From: Alkalihalobacillus pseudalcaliphilus
GTDB lineage: Bacteria > Bacillota > Bacilli > Bacillales > Bacillaceae_D
NCBI GenBank assembly: GCA_001038565.1
Contig: LFJO01000005.1
Coordinates: 731,461 to 795,460, forward strand
Reading direction: 5' to 3'
Length of the DNA: 64,000 nt
Position 1 is the stretch's first letter; each line of letters begins with the position of its first letter. The notes beneath the pieces are model-generated. The model made no database searches and was not told the origin of the DNA. It saw only the letters and a list, made by a program, of their open reading frames with translations. This document shows, piece by piece, positions 55,879 through 64,000 of the stretch. Position numbers and translations under genes: made by a program.

Positions 55879-56109
55879 ATCGACTTATTACTCTGGATAA
55901 CGCTTGTTTTCATAATTTTTGGATTTATTGTTCTCGTTTCTATGAAAAAAGGTATGGAAAGTAAGCTCGCCTTTATAATAGCGAATGAAGAAGACGGGGA
56001 AAGTTCAACAAAAGTTAAATCCATAGTTTGGTGGATAGTGGGTACCACAGTTTGGGGAATAGTGAGTATGACTCTTATTACTTGGTGGTTTCAGAACCAA
56101 TTTGGATAA
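55879..56109 (+). CDS. Small two-helix membrane protein, non-standard start
   Basis: 76 residues if read from ATC 55879: a membrane helix at 1-22 (LLLWITLVFIIFGFIVLV), a charged loop MKKGMESKLAFIIANEEDGESS, and a second helix rich in Trp (SIVWWIVGTTVWGIVSMTLITWWF). AAAAGGAGGTAG is at 55861-55872, eight bases before ATC, and no ATG, GTG or TTG fits. A start at ATG 55942 would remove the first helix. Either ATC initiates or the start codon carries a sequencing error. No family recognised. Confidence 0.6.
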   Translation: MDLLLWITLVFIIFGFIVLVSMKKGMESKLAFIIANEEDGESSTKVKSIVWWIVGTTVWGIVSMTLITWWFQNQFG

Positions 56110-56600
56110 TTGTTGGGTTAAAATGTTGTTAAACAAACAGTATGTTAGTTTAACAAGCAAATATTATAAAATGGAACTTCTACAAATGAGGGAGTTCAAT
56201 TTTTATCAATAATATCACCATTTCCATCCCACAAGACGCGGAGCACTATCTTTCAGATAAAGCCCACATGGCGAAACTAAAACCAGCTCCACCACCAACA
56301 AGAATGAAAGTGGTGATAAGTCCTTTCCAACTCAGCTCTTGATAAAATTTGCTTTTGATCTTTTTCAATTTGATTTTGTTTTTAGAATTTGAGAATTAGC
56401 ATTAACCCAGCGGACGAAAACATGCGGAGACTCCCGTGGGACGTAGTGGCAGGCTGAGATCCACTGGCGTAGCCAGTTAGCTCAGCGCCACCCCACAGGA
56501 CGCGGAGCATGATTTTCGGTAGCGACGAGCAAAGCTCTGCACATGAGTACCAGCATCAACTTTCCTATAAAAATAATTATTAGAAAACATTGTATTTATG
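56110..56600. other. Gene-free stretch of repeats before yuaF
   Basis: Contains the reverse-oriented structured repeat (full extent 56262-56570, core 56407-56519) plus short fragments of it at 56228-56250. No coding frame is supported. Confidence 0.7.
56262..56570 (-). repeat. Structured dispersed repeat, copy 4 (reverse)
   Basis: Core 56407-56519. On the minus strand the stem TCCTGTGGG/CCCACGGGA pairs with one T-G wobble, the inner stem ACTGGC/GCCAGT is perfect, and outer arms GAAAATCATG/CATGTTTTCG are intact. The flank contains the CTTTTTCAATTTGATTTTGTT block also seen at 41060 and 59950. Confidence 0.88.
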
Positions 56601-56627
56601 TGAAACATTTTTTAAACTAGATACGTA
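56601..56627 (+). promoter_or_regulatory. SigW promoter of yuaF-floT
   Basis: TGAAAC at 56601-56606 and CGTA at 56624-56627, 17 bases between. This matches the ECF SigW consensus and agrees with the known SigW control of the yuaF-floT-yuaI operon. Confidence 0.85.
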
Positions 56628-56743
56628 AAGTTGTATAGAACATCATTTTACAGAAGAAGGAGGTTCTGGTTACATAGTCAGTAATTCCTTGCGGGGAACT
56701 AAATAGGGGTCGTGGTTTATTTAATTGAAGGGAGGGAGATTAA

Positions 56744-57268
56744 ATGGAAGATCTCCAGCAGATGTACTTTATTGGATTGATGGTTGGGGCTGCGATTACA
56801 GTCGTTTATATATTACTAAGCGATTTATTAGAGCCAGTTTTTGGTTTTCTTGATGGCATACTTAACCCAGTTCTTATCCTCTCCTTTCTAACATTCTTTT
56901 GTGCCTCAGGCTATTTGTTAGAATTTTTACCGATAAGTTCATTCGTCATTATTCTAATCTCAATGGGTATTAGCCTTCTGCTTGTCACATTATTAAACGT
57001 CTTTGTACTCATTCCACTATCGAATGCTGAAGCAACATTAGGTTATACTGAAGAGGATTTAAGAGGAAGAATGGCTAAGGTTATTATTTCTATACCTGAG
57101 GATGGCTTTGGCGAGATTATGATTACCGATCATAGTGGTCATATATCTAGAACGGCTAAAAGCTTTGAAGAAACAAGTATTGCATCAGGGGAAGAGGTCA
57201 TCGTCATCGATATTAAAGATGGTGTCTTATATGTCGCAATACAAGAAAAAGATTTACTAGATTCATAA
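56744..57268 (+). CDS. yuaF: NfeD-like membrane protein YuaF
   Basis: 174 residues with three or four membrane helices in the first 95 residues and a C-terminal OB-fold-like NfeD domain (RGRMAKVIISIPEDGFGEIMI...). Partner of the flotillin in B. subtilis, where the pair affects membrane fluidity and stress survival. GGAGGGAG precedes ATG 56744; 22 bases separate it from floT. Confidence 0.92.
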   Translation: MEDLQQMYFIGLMVGAAITVVYILLSDLLEPVFGFLDGILNPVLILSFLTFFCASGYLLEFLPISSFVIILISMGISLLLVTLLNVFVLIPLSNAEATLGYTEEDLRGRMAKVIISIPEDGFGEIMITDHSGHISRTAKSFEETSIASGEEVIVIDIKDGVLYVAIQEKDLLDS

Positions 57269-57290
57269 ATTTAAAGAGGAGCGTGAACGG

Positions 57291-58823
57291 ATGGATCCTA
57301 TTATTATTGTTATAGGTATTGCGGTTGCCATTGTTATTGCATTAGTGTCAGTTTTTATTACGAAATATCGTACAGCAGGGCCGGATGAAGCATTGATTGT
57401 GACAGGGAGCTTCTTAGGATCAAAAAACGTAAATACCGATGCTGTTGGAAATAAAATTAAAATTGTTAGAGGTGGCGGTACCTTTGTATTACCAGTCTTC
57501 CAACAAGCTGAGCCATTGTCATTATTATCTAGTAAACTAGATGTACAGACACCTGAAGTGTATACAGAATTAGGGGTTCCAGTCATTGCAGATGGTACAG
57601 CAATTATTAAGATTGGTAGTTCAATTGGAGAAATTGCTACAGCGGCTGAACAATTTTTAGGTAAGCCAAAGAGTGAGCGTGAACAAGAAGCGAAGGAAGT
57701 ATTAGAAGGTCACTTACGTTCAATTTTAGGAACTATGACAGTAGAGGAAATATACCGTAATCGTGAACGTTTTTCGCAAGAGGTACAAAAAGTAGCTTCT
57801 ATGGATTTAGCAAAAATGGGTCTTGTCATTGTATCATTTACAATCAAGGATTTACGTGATAGTAATGGTTACTTAGAGTCTCTTGGTAAACCAAGAATTG
57901 CTCAAGTAAAACGAGATGCTGATATTGCTACAGCTGAAGCAGAAAAAGAAACAAGAATTAAGCAAGCAGAAGCAAGTAAAGAAGCTCAACGCTCTGAACT
58001 TGAACGTGCAACTGAAATTGCTGAAGCTGAAAAGATTAACCAACTTAAAGTAGCTGAGTTCCGTACGGAGCAAGATCGTGCCAAAGCTCGTGCTGACCAA
58101 TCTTATCATTTAGAAGAAGCTCGCTCAAGACAAGAAGTTACTGAGCAACAAATGCAAATTCAAATCATTGAACGCCAAAAGCAAATTGAGCTTGAAGAGC
58201 GAGAAATTTTAAGAAGAGAAAAGCAATATGACTCTGAAGTTAAGAAGAAAGCAGATGCTGATCGTTATGCGGTTGAACAAGCAGCAGAAGCAGCAAAATG
58301 GAAACAAGTAACAGAAGCAGATGCTGATAAATATCGTATCGAAGCGATGGCGAAAGCAGAGGCTGAAAAAGTACGTGTTGATGGTCTTGCCTTTGCCGAA
58401 GCTGAAAGAGCTAAAGGGGAAAGTGAAGCGGAAGTTATTCGTTTGAAAGGTCTTGCTGAAGCGGAAGCCAAAGAAAAGATTGCCGAAGCGTTCGAAATGT
58501 ACGGCCAAGCAGCGATGCTCGATATGATTTTAAAAATGCTTCCTACTTATGCAAAAGAAATTGCTAGCCCACTTAGCAATATCGATAAGATTACTGTCGT
58601 TGATACAGGTGGTAATGGAGAAGGTAGCGGTGCTAATAAAGTTACCTCCTATGCGACTGATTTAATGGCGACATTACAAACAAGTTTAAAAGAATCATCA
58701 GGTATTGACGTAAAAGAATTAATAGAGAATTTCTCAGGTAAAGCGAATGTGAAAAATTCTGTTGACCAATTAACAGAAGAGATTAAATCAAAAAAAGATA
58801 CAAATAATGAGAATGCTTCTTAA
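57291..58823 (+). CDS. floT: Flotillin-like protein FloT
   Basis: 510 residues. An N-terminal membrane hairpin (about 3-22), the SPFH/PHB domain (about 25-220), a long Ala-Glu-Lys coiled coil (about 220-450) with EA-repeats, and a C-terminal PDZ-like tail. It scaffolds membrane microdomains. AAGAGGAGCG precedes ATG 57291. SigW operon with yuaF; the third gene (yuaI) of B. subtilis is absent. Confidence 0.95.
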   Translation: MDPIIIVIGIAVAIVIALVSVFITKYRTAGPDEALIVTGSFLGSKNVNTDAVGNKIKIVRGGGTFVLPVFQQAEPLSLLSSKLDVQTPEVYTELGVPVIADGTAIIKIGSSIGEIATAAEQFLGKPKSEREQEAKEVLEGHLRSILGTMTVEEIYRNRERFSQEVQKVASMDLAKMGLVIVSFTIKDLRDSNGYLESLGKPRIAQVKRDADIATAEAEKETRIKQAEASKEAQRSELERATEIAEAEKINQLKVAEFRTEQDRAKARADQSYHLEEARSRQEVTEQQMQIQIIERQKQIELEEREILRREKQYDSEVKKKADADRYAVEQAAEAAKWKQVTEADADKYRIEAMAKAEAEKVRVDGLAFAEAERAKGESEAEVIRLKGLAEAEAKEKIAEAFEMYGQAAMLDMILKMLPTYAKEIASPLSNIDKITVVDTGGNGEGSGANKVTSYATDLMATLQTSLKESSGIDVKELIENFSGKANVKNSVDQLTEEIKSKKDTNNENAS

Positions 58824-58855
58824 ATGGTGAAATATTAAGTGAAGTAGTCATATAA

Positions 58856-58896
58856 AAGAGACTTTAAGTATTAATTTACTCAAAGTCTTTTTTTTA
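58856..58896 (+). terminator. Terminator of yuaF-floT
   Basis: AGACTTTAAGTA and TACTCAAAGTCT followed by eight T. Confidence 0.85.
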
Positions 58897-59056
58897 GATA
58901 TTCAGCGTCAAAGGAAAAAAGCTCAAGTTTTACACGAGCATTGTGCATTTGCCACTTTTCCCTCACAAAGCTTTAACAAGTTTCTAAGTCTACCTACTTG
59001 TCTGATAATCTAAACATTTTTATAATGAAGGTTATGAGATAAGGGAGGCAGCACCG

Positions 59057-59569
59057 ATGAAAAAGGGAATTACAATATCCGTCTTATTATTGGCCCTCAT
59101 AGGAGGAGCAATTGTTTTTTATTTAACTGAACGTACGGAAGTTGGAGCATATGAAGGGAATCAAGCTATTGATTTCACTTTGCCGATGTATAAAGATGAC
59201 ACAAGGAGCTTAAGTGATTTTTTTGGAGAAGTAATTATATTAAATGTATGGGCATCCTGGTGCGAACCATGTATTCGTGAAATGCCTGATTTAATGGAAA
59301 TCGATGATGAATATGATGATGTAACTGTACTAACGGTTAATATGAATAGATTTGAGCGAAATGATGATGATGCACCGAATTTTATAGAAGAAATAGGATT
59401 TACCTTGCCGGTATTTATTGATGTTGATGGGGAAATGTATGAGCAATATCACATTACAGGGTTTCCTAGAACTTATATCATAGACCAAGAGGGTATCATT
59501 CAACAAATCTTCCCAGGTGAAATCAACAAAGAGATGCTTAAGAATGCCATTGAACCTTATATACATTAA
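59057..59569 (+). CDS. TlpA/ResA-like thiol-disulfide protein, exported or anchored
   Basis: 170 residues. Signal or anchor helix at 3-22, then a thioredoxin domain with WC69EPC72 (ASWCEPCIREMP) and GFPRTYII with the cis-Pro. The motif CEPC is that of ResA, which reduces the heme-binding cysteines of apocytochrome c, but the gene is away from the res operon, so it may be an additional or paralogous reductase. GGGAGGCAG precedes ATG 59057. Monocistronic. Confidence 0.88.
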   Translation: MKKGITISVLLLALIGGAIVFYLTERTEVGAYEGNQAIDFTLPMYKDDTRSLSDFFGEVIILNVWASWCEPCIREMPDLMEIDDEYDDVTVLTVNMNRFERNDDDAPNFIEEIGFTLPVFIDVDGEMYEQYHITGFPRTYIIDQEGIIQQIFPGEINKEMLKNAIEPYIH

Positions 59570-59593
59570 TCGAAAATGTTAAACCAATATGAG

Positions 59594-59630
59594 AAAAGAA
59601 AGGATTCAAGCGAATTCTTTCTTTTTTTTG
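59594..59630 (+). terminator. Intrinsic terminator
   Basis: AAAGAAAGGATTC and GAATTCTTTCTTT followed by T run, after the thioredoxin-like gene. Confidence 0.85.
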
Positions 59631-59739
59631 CTTAAATAACTGGCTATTGCATAAACTTAATAATGCCATGTCAAAACAAAAACAGCTCCATGAGGATCAA
59701 AGTACACTTTCACTCTTAACTAGTGGCTTATATTTTATA

Positions 59740-60040
59740 AGAAGGTTAGTGCGAACTTAGAGCTTTGCTCGCCGCTACCGATAATTATGCTCCGCGTCCC
59801 GCGGGGTGGCGCTGAGCTAACTGGCACAGCCAGTGGATCTCAGCTCTGCCACTACGTCCCGCGGGAGTCTCCGTATATTTTCGTCCGCTGGGTTACTGGC
59901 ATATTCTCAAGAACAAAAAACAATCCAACACTATTCTTTTAAAATGAAAAAGAACAAAATTAAATTGAATGAAGTTCCAACAATCAAAAGGCAAAATCCA
60001 GGTTTCACGCTAGGGTGTGATGAGTATTTTCGAAATGTCA
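59740..60040 (+). repeat. Structured dispersed repeat, copy 5
   Basis: Core 59777-59891. The stem is TCCCGCGGG/CCCGCGGGA, perfectly paired but with different bases than copies 1, 2 and 4; inner stem ACTGGC/GCCAGT intact. Outer arms are slightly changed (GATAATTATG and TATATTTTCG). Confidence 0.88.
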
Positions 60041-60089
60041 TCATGTAAGTTTTGTTAAATTTAGTTCGAACATAGAGCGTATAATGCAT

Positions 60090-60170
60090 ACACGGAAGTT
60101 CAATTCACTTCTCCACCAATAAAAATGAAAGTCATCTTTCACCATCTTAACAATTCATAAAGGTTTGTTC
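60090..60170. repeat. Short hairpin module of repeat B
   Basis: Sequence GAAGTTCAATTCACTTC, then CACCAATAAAAATGAAAGTC, shared with the left part of the B elements. A second module at 60390-60450 has the arms GGTGGAGC/GCTCCACC, a changed but complementary version. Confidence 0.65.
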
Positions 60171-60310
60171 AGATACTGACGTCAAACCTTGGAGTAACTA
60201 CACGAAAAAGGCCGAACGTGACAGTTACTCGAAGGAAGAAGGTGAGTAACTACACGAAAAGGTCTAATCATGTCAGTTACTCAAAGGGCATGATGGCACA
60301 ATGAGTTCTT
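60167..60310. repeat. 52-bp hairpin array, second worn run
   Basis: Three units with AGATAC or AGTTAC arms at 60171, 60223 and 60275, again 52 bases apart. Later units have AGTTAC paired with GTAACT instead of AGATAC with GTATCT. Confidence 0.8.
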
Positions 60311-60476
60311 GAGCTTAATGATTAGTCGTAACCTGTCATACTGGAAGTGAACTTGACGAGATTCAGTGCATCACCCATTAAAATTTTATACAAAACCCGC
60401 ATGGTGGAGCCAAAACCGCTCCACCACCACTAAAGATGAAAGTCATCTATCACCCCCTTAAGGTTCATAAGGAATT

Positions 60477-60990
60477 GTGAAGATACGGAAGCCAAACCTC
60501 GGAGTATCTGCACAAAGAGCGGGTTAATGTGAAGATACGGACGCCAAACCTTAGAGTATCTACACAAAGAGCGTGTTAATGTGAAGATACGGACGCCAAA
60601 CCTTAGAGTATCTGCACAAAGAGCGGGTTAATGTGAAGATACGGACGCCAAACCTTGGAGTATCTGCACAAAGAGCGGGTTAATGTGAAGATATGGACGC
60701 CAAACCTTAGAGTATCTGCACAAAAGAGAGGGTTAATGTGAAGATACGGACGCCAAACCTTAGAGTATCTGCACAAAGAGCGGGTTAATGTGAAGATACG
60801 GACACCAAACCTTAGAGTATCTGCACAAAGAGAAGGTTAATGTGAAGATACGGACGCCAAACCTTAGAGTATCTGCACAAAGAGCGGGTTAATGTGAAGA
60901 TACGGACGCCAAACCTTAGAGTATCTGCACAAAGAGAGGGTTAATGTGAAGATACGGACGCCAAACCTTGGAGTATCTGCACAAAGTGGT
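60477..60990. repeat. 52-bp hairpin tandem array, main copy
   Basis: Ten units starting at 60477, 60529, 60581, 60633, 60685, 60738, 60790, 60842, 60894 and 60946: nine intervals of 52 bases, one of 53. Each unit is a 10-base arm GTGAAGATAC, 17 bases, a second arm GTATCTGCAC (one mismatch against perfect complement) and 15 bases of spacer. The last unit breaks at about 60985. Units differ by one to five bases. The period is not a multiple of three. Confidence 0.95.
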
Positions 60991-61199
60991 CATTCATGTG
61001 TAGTGTTGACTTCTTAACCTGTGGGTACGTTTACAACTAGTCCTCTCCAAACATGGAAGTAGGGTTTCACTCTTTAACTGGTGGCACTTCATTCAATTAG
61101 TTTTTGCTTTTTTATTTGTTGGCTTTTCATTCATTTGTTTTATATGAGAAGTTCTCTAACCAAGAAGCCTGCACCAACCCATTCCCGAAGCATATCATC

Positions 61200-61437
61200 T
61201 TTTGTACACTTTCATACAAAACGCGCATGGCGAAGCCCAATTCACTTCGCCACCAACAAAGATGAAAGTAGTGGCGACTTTTTAAGCAGTTGGCCCGTTT
61301 ACAACTCGATCACCATCAGGAGTCGGCTGAACAAACAGTGAGGACTATCCTGCTAAGGTCATCTATCGCGAGATGGATGACGAGCTAACTTCAAGGCCAA
61401 CCCATCGAACCTAAGTACACCTTCATCCAAAAGGAGG
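61200..61437. repeat. Dispersed repeat B, copy at 61.3 kb
   Basis: TTTCATACAAAACGCGCATGG, hairpin GGCGAAGC/CTTCGCC, AACAAAGATGAAAGTAGTGGCGAC, CGTTTACAACTCG, CACCATCAGGAGTCGG, GGTCATCTATCGCGAGATGGATGACG, then CTAACTTCAAGGC. Best preserved B copy; the sub-stem GTCATC/GATGAC near 61357 is perfect. Confidence 0.8.
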
Positions 61438-61443
61438 CTAATC

Positions 61444-62526
61444 ATGTACCATCAGGCACTTGTTAAAGTTGTTTCTGTTTTGTTCGAAGATCATAAAAAG
61501 CAGTGGATCATAACGGACCAATTTTCAGGGAGAGCGATCCTTTATAAATCAGTATTAGAGCCTGTGAAAGCAGGAGATGATATATATGTAAATATAACAG
61601 CTTATCATCTTAATCTCGGCACAGGCGGGTATGATATTGTTGTGAGCAAACAAATAAGCCCTGAAACGGTAACAAGAAACGAGCAAGGAGGGCATATCAT
61701 TAAACTTCGTTATACACCGAATCAGCATAGTGTTCAAGCGATCGATGCACAAGAGAGTCCCTATCATACTTTATTTGAAAAAGATTTCTCTTTAGAGGGA
61801 AAGAAAGTGCTTTTAGCTGAATTACATAGTATGGTACCGCTCATTTGGAGTTTTGCTAGACAACTGAATGAACAGTTGAAAATAACGTTTATTTTTGATG
61901 AACAAGCAGCGCTCGCTCTCCCCATAAGTAAACATCTTGAGAGGTTAGAAAAGGAGAAGGGTTTTCATTCGATTACTATCGGTCAAGCATTTGGTGGGGA
62001 ATATGAAGCAACGACCTTACAAAACGCCTTACAGTTTGCTGACCAATACTTACGGTCCGATTTGATCGTTGTTTCTGTTGGTCCAGGAGTAGTTGGGACG
62101 GGAACCAAATATGGATTTTCTGGTATTCATTTAGCAAATTGGGCAAATATCATAGGTGCGTTGCAAGGTGTTCCTGTATGGGTTCCAAGAATTTCTTTCG
62201 CAGATAAGCGTGAAAGGCAAAGGGGGGTAAGCCATCACACAAGAACAGCCTTAATGGAATTTACGTATGCGAAATCTATATTACCATTACCCTATTTGCA
62301 GCAAGATAGAATGCAGTTAATCAAACAACAATTAGCACATGCCAAAAGCTTAACAGAACATACGGTTATTATTAGTACAAAAAAAGCAAACTTCGAACAT
62401 ATTAGAAAAGCGGTCACTATTTTTGAAGATGAGATTACAACGATGAATCGTTCTTTTGCTGAAGATCCTGATTATTTTTGTGGTGTTTTTGAAGCGACAA
62501 GAGTAAGTTTAGGTTTCGTTGAGTAG
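61444..62526 (+). CDS. DUF3866 family protein
   Basis: 360 residues, soluble. It matches the DUF3866 family, conserved in Firmicutes next to nudF and spoIIM, without known function. Visible segments are YHLNLGTGGYDIVV, LAELHSMVPLIWSF and VSVGPGVVGTGTKYGFSG. AAAGGAGGCT precedes ATG 61444. Its 3' end overlaps mciZ on the other strand by 55 bases. Confidence 0.82.
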   Translation: MYHQALVKVVSVLFEDHKKQWIITDQFSGRAILYKSVLEPVKAGDDIYVNITAYHLNLGTGGYDIVVSKQISPETVTRNEQGGHIIKLRYTPNQHSVQAIDAQESPYHTLFEKDFSLEGKKVLLAELHSMVPLIWSFARQLNEQLKITFIFDEQAALALPISKHLERLEKEKGFHSITIGQAFGGEYEATTLQNALQFADQYLRSDLIVVSVGPGVVGTGTKYGFSGIHLANWANIIGALQGVPVWVPRISFADKRERQRGVSHHTRTALMEFTYAKSILPLPYLQQDRMQLIKQQLAHAKSLTEHTVIISTKKANFEHIRKAVTIFEDEITTMNRSFAEDPDYFCGVFEATRVSLGFVE

Positions 62527-62645
62527 ACAGCATCTGTCCATTCCTTCACGTATAAATAATGTTTTTGAGCTTCCTTAAGTTTCGCTTTGATTTCCCAAGC
62601 CTTCCCTGTTAAACGAATGCCGTTTGGATGAATATCAATTTTCAT
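62472..62645 (-). CDS. mciZ: FtsZ inhibitor peptide MciZ, extended form
   Basis: 57 residues: MKIDIHPNGIRLTGKAWEIK is followed by AKLKEAQKHYLYVKEWTDAV, closely following B. subtilis MciZ (40 residues, with GKAWEIRAKLKEYG and YVKDW). MciZ caps FtsZ filaments in the mother cell during sporulation. The 17 C-terminal residues (YSTKPKLTLVASKTPQK) exceed the usual length. AAGGAGAG lies eight bases before ATG 62645; ATG 62651 is too close to it. It overlaps the DUF3866 gene tail by 55 bases and is divergent from nudF. Confidence 0.88.
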   Translation of the reverse strand: MKIDIHPNGIRLTGKAWEIKAKLKEAQKHYLYVKEWTDAVYSTKPKLTLVASKTPQK

Positions 62646-62744
62646 TTTCATCTCTCCTTGTATGGATGTTAGTTTATATTTTTTTACACTCTGTGATACA
62701 CTTTTATGAGCAAAACCATAATTTAGAACAAAGGATTGATAGTT

Positions 62745-63290
62745 TTGAATCATTTAGTAGAAAAGACCACAAACATTCAAGCGATTTATCAAGGTAGAAT
62801 TATTGATTTACAAATAGAAGACGTACTTCTACCAAATGGTGAAACGAGTAAAAGGGAAGTAGTCAAGCATCCCGGAGCCGTTGGTATCATTCCGATCACA
62901 TCTGAAGGAAAGTTAGTCATGGTTCGTCAGTATCGCAAGGCCTTAGAAAAAGTGATTGTAGAAATACCAGCTGGGAAGTTAGATCATCAAGAAGAACCAA
63001 TAGCATGTGCGAAACGAGAGCTACAAGAGGAAACAGGTTATGTATCAAACAGTATGGATTTTGTCGTGTCATTTTATACGTCACCTGGATTTGCTAATGA
63101 AATCATCCATATTTATGTGGCTGGTGGACTTGAGAAAAAAGAAATGGCTTTAGATGAAGATGAATTTTTGGATGTGATAGAAGTTTCAATAGAGGAAGCA
63201 GAAGAAATGATCCAAAATCAGATCATCCATGATGCTAAAACAATTTACGCGGTACAATATATGCAGTTAAAACTAGCAAAAAAAGAATAG
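62745..63290 (+). CDS. nudF: ADP-ribose pyrophosphatase (Nudix)
   Basis: 181 residues. The Nudix box reads GKLDHQEEPIACAKRELQEETGY, followed by FYTSPGFANEIIHIYVA, a hallmark of ADP-ribose pyrophosphatases. TTG 62745 follows AAAGGA by ten bases and gives a start that aligns with Bacillus NudF; the longer frame (62736) overlaps the ribosome binding site. Part of the conserved mciZ-nudF-spoIIM neighbourhood. Confidence 0.93.
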   Translation: MNHLVEKTTNIQAIYQGRIIDLQIEDVLLPNGETSKREVVKHPGAVGIIPITSEGKLVMVRQYRKALEKVIVEIPAGKLDHQEEPIACAKRELQEETGYVSNSMDFVVSFYTSPGFANEIIHIYVAGGLEKKEMALDEDEFLDVIEVSIEEAEEMIQNQIIHDAKTIYAVQYMQLKLAKKE

Positions 63291-63370
63291 AAAGACTTTA
63301 GAAGTTCTTGTCATAGATTCGTTCTCATTATCATAGAGTAGATTAAAGGCTATGCGAGAGGGTTGATATG

Positions 63371-64000
63371 ATGAGAACAAATAGTTTTAAATATATGGTG
63401 ATGAGTCATATTGAGGAAAATCGTTCTTTATATATATTTACGACGGTATTATTTCTAATGGGGATTATTTTCGGAGCAATCGTTGTAAATAGCATGAGTT
63501 TAACACAAAGGCATGATTTACATTTATATGTCTCGCAGTTCTTTGGACAAGTGTCTGAGGGCCATATGACATCCTCAGCAGAAATCTTTGCAACAAGCTT
63601 TATGCATTATATTAAATACATTGGTCTAATGTGGCTATTAGGATTATCTGTAATCGGATTACCTGTATTACTTATTTTATTATTTTTAAAAGGTGTCGTT
63701 GTTGGGTTCACGATTGGATTTTTAGTTAATCAATTGGGCTTACAAGGCTTTCTATTATCATTTGCCGCTGTGATGCCACAAAACTTTATTCTGATACCGG
63801 TCTTTATTATTATTGGAACGGCAGGAACAGCATTTTGTGTAAAAATGATGAGACAGCAGTTTTTTAAAAAACAAACGGTTCCTTTTATGCCACAATTTGT
63901 TCGCTATTCTCTGTTAATGCTCTGCTTAGGCGGTGCTGTTGCCTTTGCCTCATTTTGTGAAGCATATTTATCACCAATCTTGATGAAGTTTATAATTACT
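63371..64000 (+). CDS. spoIIM: Stage II sporulation protein M, truncated by window edge
   Basis: 210 codons visible and still open at the edge; B. subtilis SpoIIM has about 214, so only the last few residues are missing. It has five membrane helices with the SpoIIM signature (GVVVGFTIGFLVNQLGLQG, MPQNFILIP). It is part of the SpoIIDMP engulfment complex for septal peptidoglycan removal. ATG 63371 follows GAGGG; ATG 63368 is also possible. Confidence 0.95.
   Translation, partial: MRTNSFKYMVMSHIEENRSLYIFTTVLFLMGIIFGAIVVNSMSLTQRHDLHLYVSQFFGQVSEGHMTSSAEIFATSFMHYIKYIGLMWLLGLSVIGLPVLLILLFLKGVVVGFTIGFLVNQLGLQGFLLSFAAVMPQNFILIPVFIIIGTAGTAFCVKMMRQQFFKKQTVPFMPQFVRYSLLMLCLGGAVAFASFCEAYLSPILMKFIIT

Larger units (their letters stand above)
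59631..61443. other. 1.8-kb gene-free repeat region
   Basis: Holds structured-repeat copy 5 (59740-60040), short hairpin modules at 60097 and 60390, two 52-bp hairpin arrays (60167 and 60477), and a B element (61200-61437). Frames found here run through the repeats and have no ribosome binding sites. Confidence 0.8.

Noticed and set aside
58209..58508. Frames antisense to floT
   Set aside because: Ala/Glu/Lys-rich coiled coil makes long antisense frames by composition.
59833..60048. Open frame of 71 codons on the + strand
   Set aside because: Runs through repeat copy 5; no ribosome binding site and not kept in other copies.
60477..60990. CRISPR array
   Set aside because: Units are 52 bases long and repeat throughout; there are no unique spacers, since the inter-arm segments are identical too, and no cas genes are visible.
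61081..61341. Open frame of 86 codons on the + strand
   Set aside because: Its C-terminal part is the translated B element (also seen translated at 49776-49988), so it is a repeat artefact.

Overview
The window looks like chromosomal DNA of a low-GC, spore-forming Bacillaceae, most likely an alkaliphilic species. The evidence is Bacillus-type neighbourhoods (yhgD-yhgE, yuaF-floT, the mciZ/nudF/spoIIM block, darB, tnrA), Shine-Dalgarno sites close to AAAGGAGG, T-box, S-box, purine and FMN riboswitches, spoIIM and mciZ sporulation/division genes, a YjcZ-like micropeptide, and a NaChBac-type voltage-gated cation channel of the kind known from alkaliphilic bacilli. No rRNA, tRNA, prophage, CRISPR array or complete insertion sequence was seen. 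The order of genes is mostly ordinary core metabolism, broken up by families of short non-coding repeats.

Layout. 1-2.8 kb: a SRPBCC protein, an EamA transporter under an FMN riboswitch (candidate riboflavin importer), the c-di-AMP sensor DarB and a small unknown gene. 2.8-7.5 kb: a repeat block, then yezD and the sulfate assimilation operon cysH-sat-cysP-cysC. 7.8-11.4 kb: on the minus strand a polysaccharide deacetylase-like gene, a GNAT acetyltransferase and a subtilase in one overlapping unit, and tnrA. 11.6-14.5 kb: the siroheme operon sumT(-hemD fusion)-sirB-sirC. 14.5-18 kb: two unknown genes, aspartokinase III and the cation channel. 18-21.9 kb: proB-proA-proC under a proline T-box. 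21.9-29.4 kb: yqjQ, yhgE/yhgD, asparagine synthetase and an SDR. 29.5-31.9 kb: xpt and an NCS2 purine permease under a guanine riboswitch. 32-34.6 kb: a lone holin, a YjcZ-like micropeptide, a free EIIA-Glc protein, a 52-bp hairpin array and yebE. 34.7-39.9 kb: an amino-sugar-acid catabolic cluster (amidohydrolase, DgaE-like PLP enzyme, DgaF-like aldolase, KDG kinase, GntR/UTRA regulator, GNAT) behind two perfect palindromic operators.

40-47 kb is the most accessory part: a sulfurtransferase, a Nudix hydrolase whose 3' end is duplicated 3 kb further on, a serine hydrolase and toxin-antitoxin remnants lying between those duplicates, and a PaaX-type regulator divergent from an orphan pyruvate-dehydrogenase-like E1 alpha gene. 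47-53.3 kb holds the full methionine salvage pathway as two divergent S-box operons (mtnKA and mtnWXBD). 53.5-55.6 kb: a YhfK-like gene and trpS under a tryptophan T-box. 55.8-59.6 kb: a small membrane protein with no usual start codon, the SigW-promoted yuaF-floT flotillin pair, and a TlpA/ResA-like thioredoxin. 59.7-61.4 kb is a gene-free repeat region with ten near-identical 52-bp hairpin units. The window ends with a DUF3866 gene, mciZ (antisense overlap), nudF and spoIIM, which runs off the edge.

The most novel-looking material is non-coding. A repeat of roughly 110 bp core occurs at least four times with compensatory base changes in its stem. A 52-bp hairpin unit occurs in three separate runs that all keep the same period. 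These are repeats or possible structured RNAs of unknown function; no claim of a defence or transposition system is supported by the sequence.
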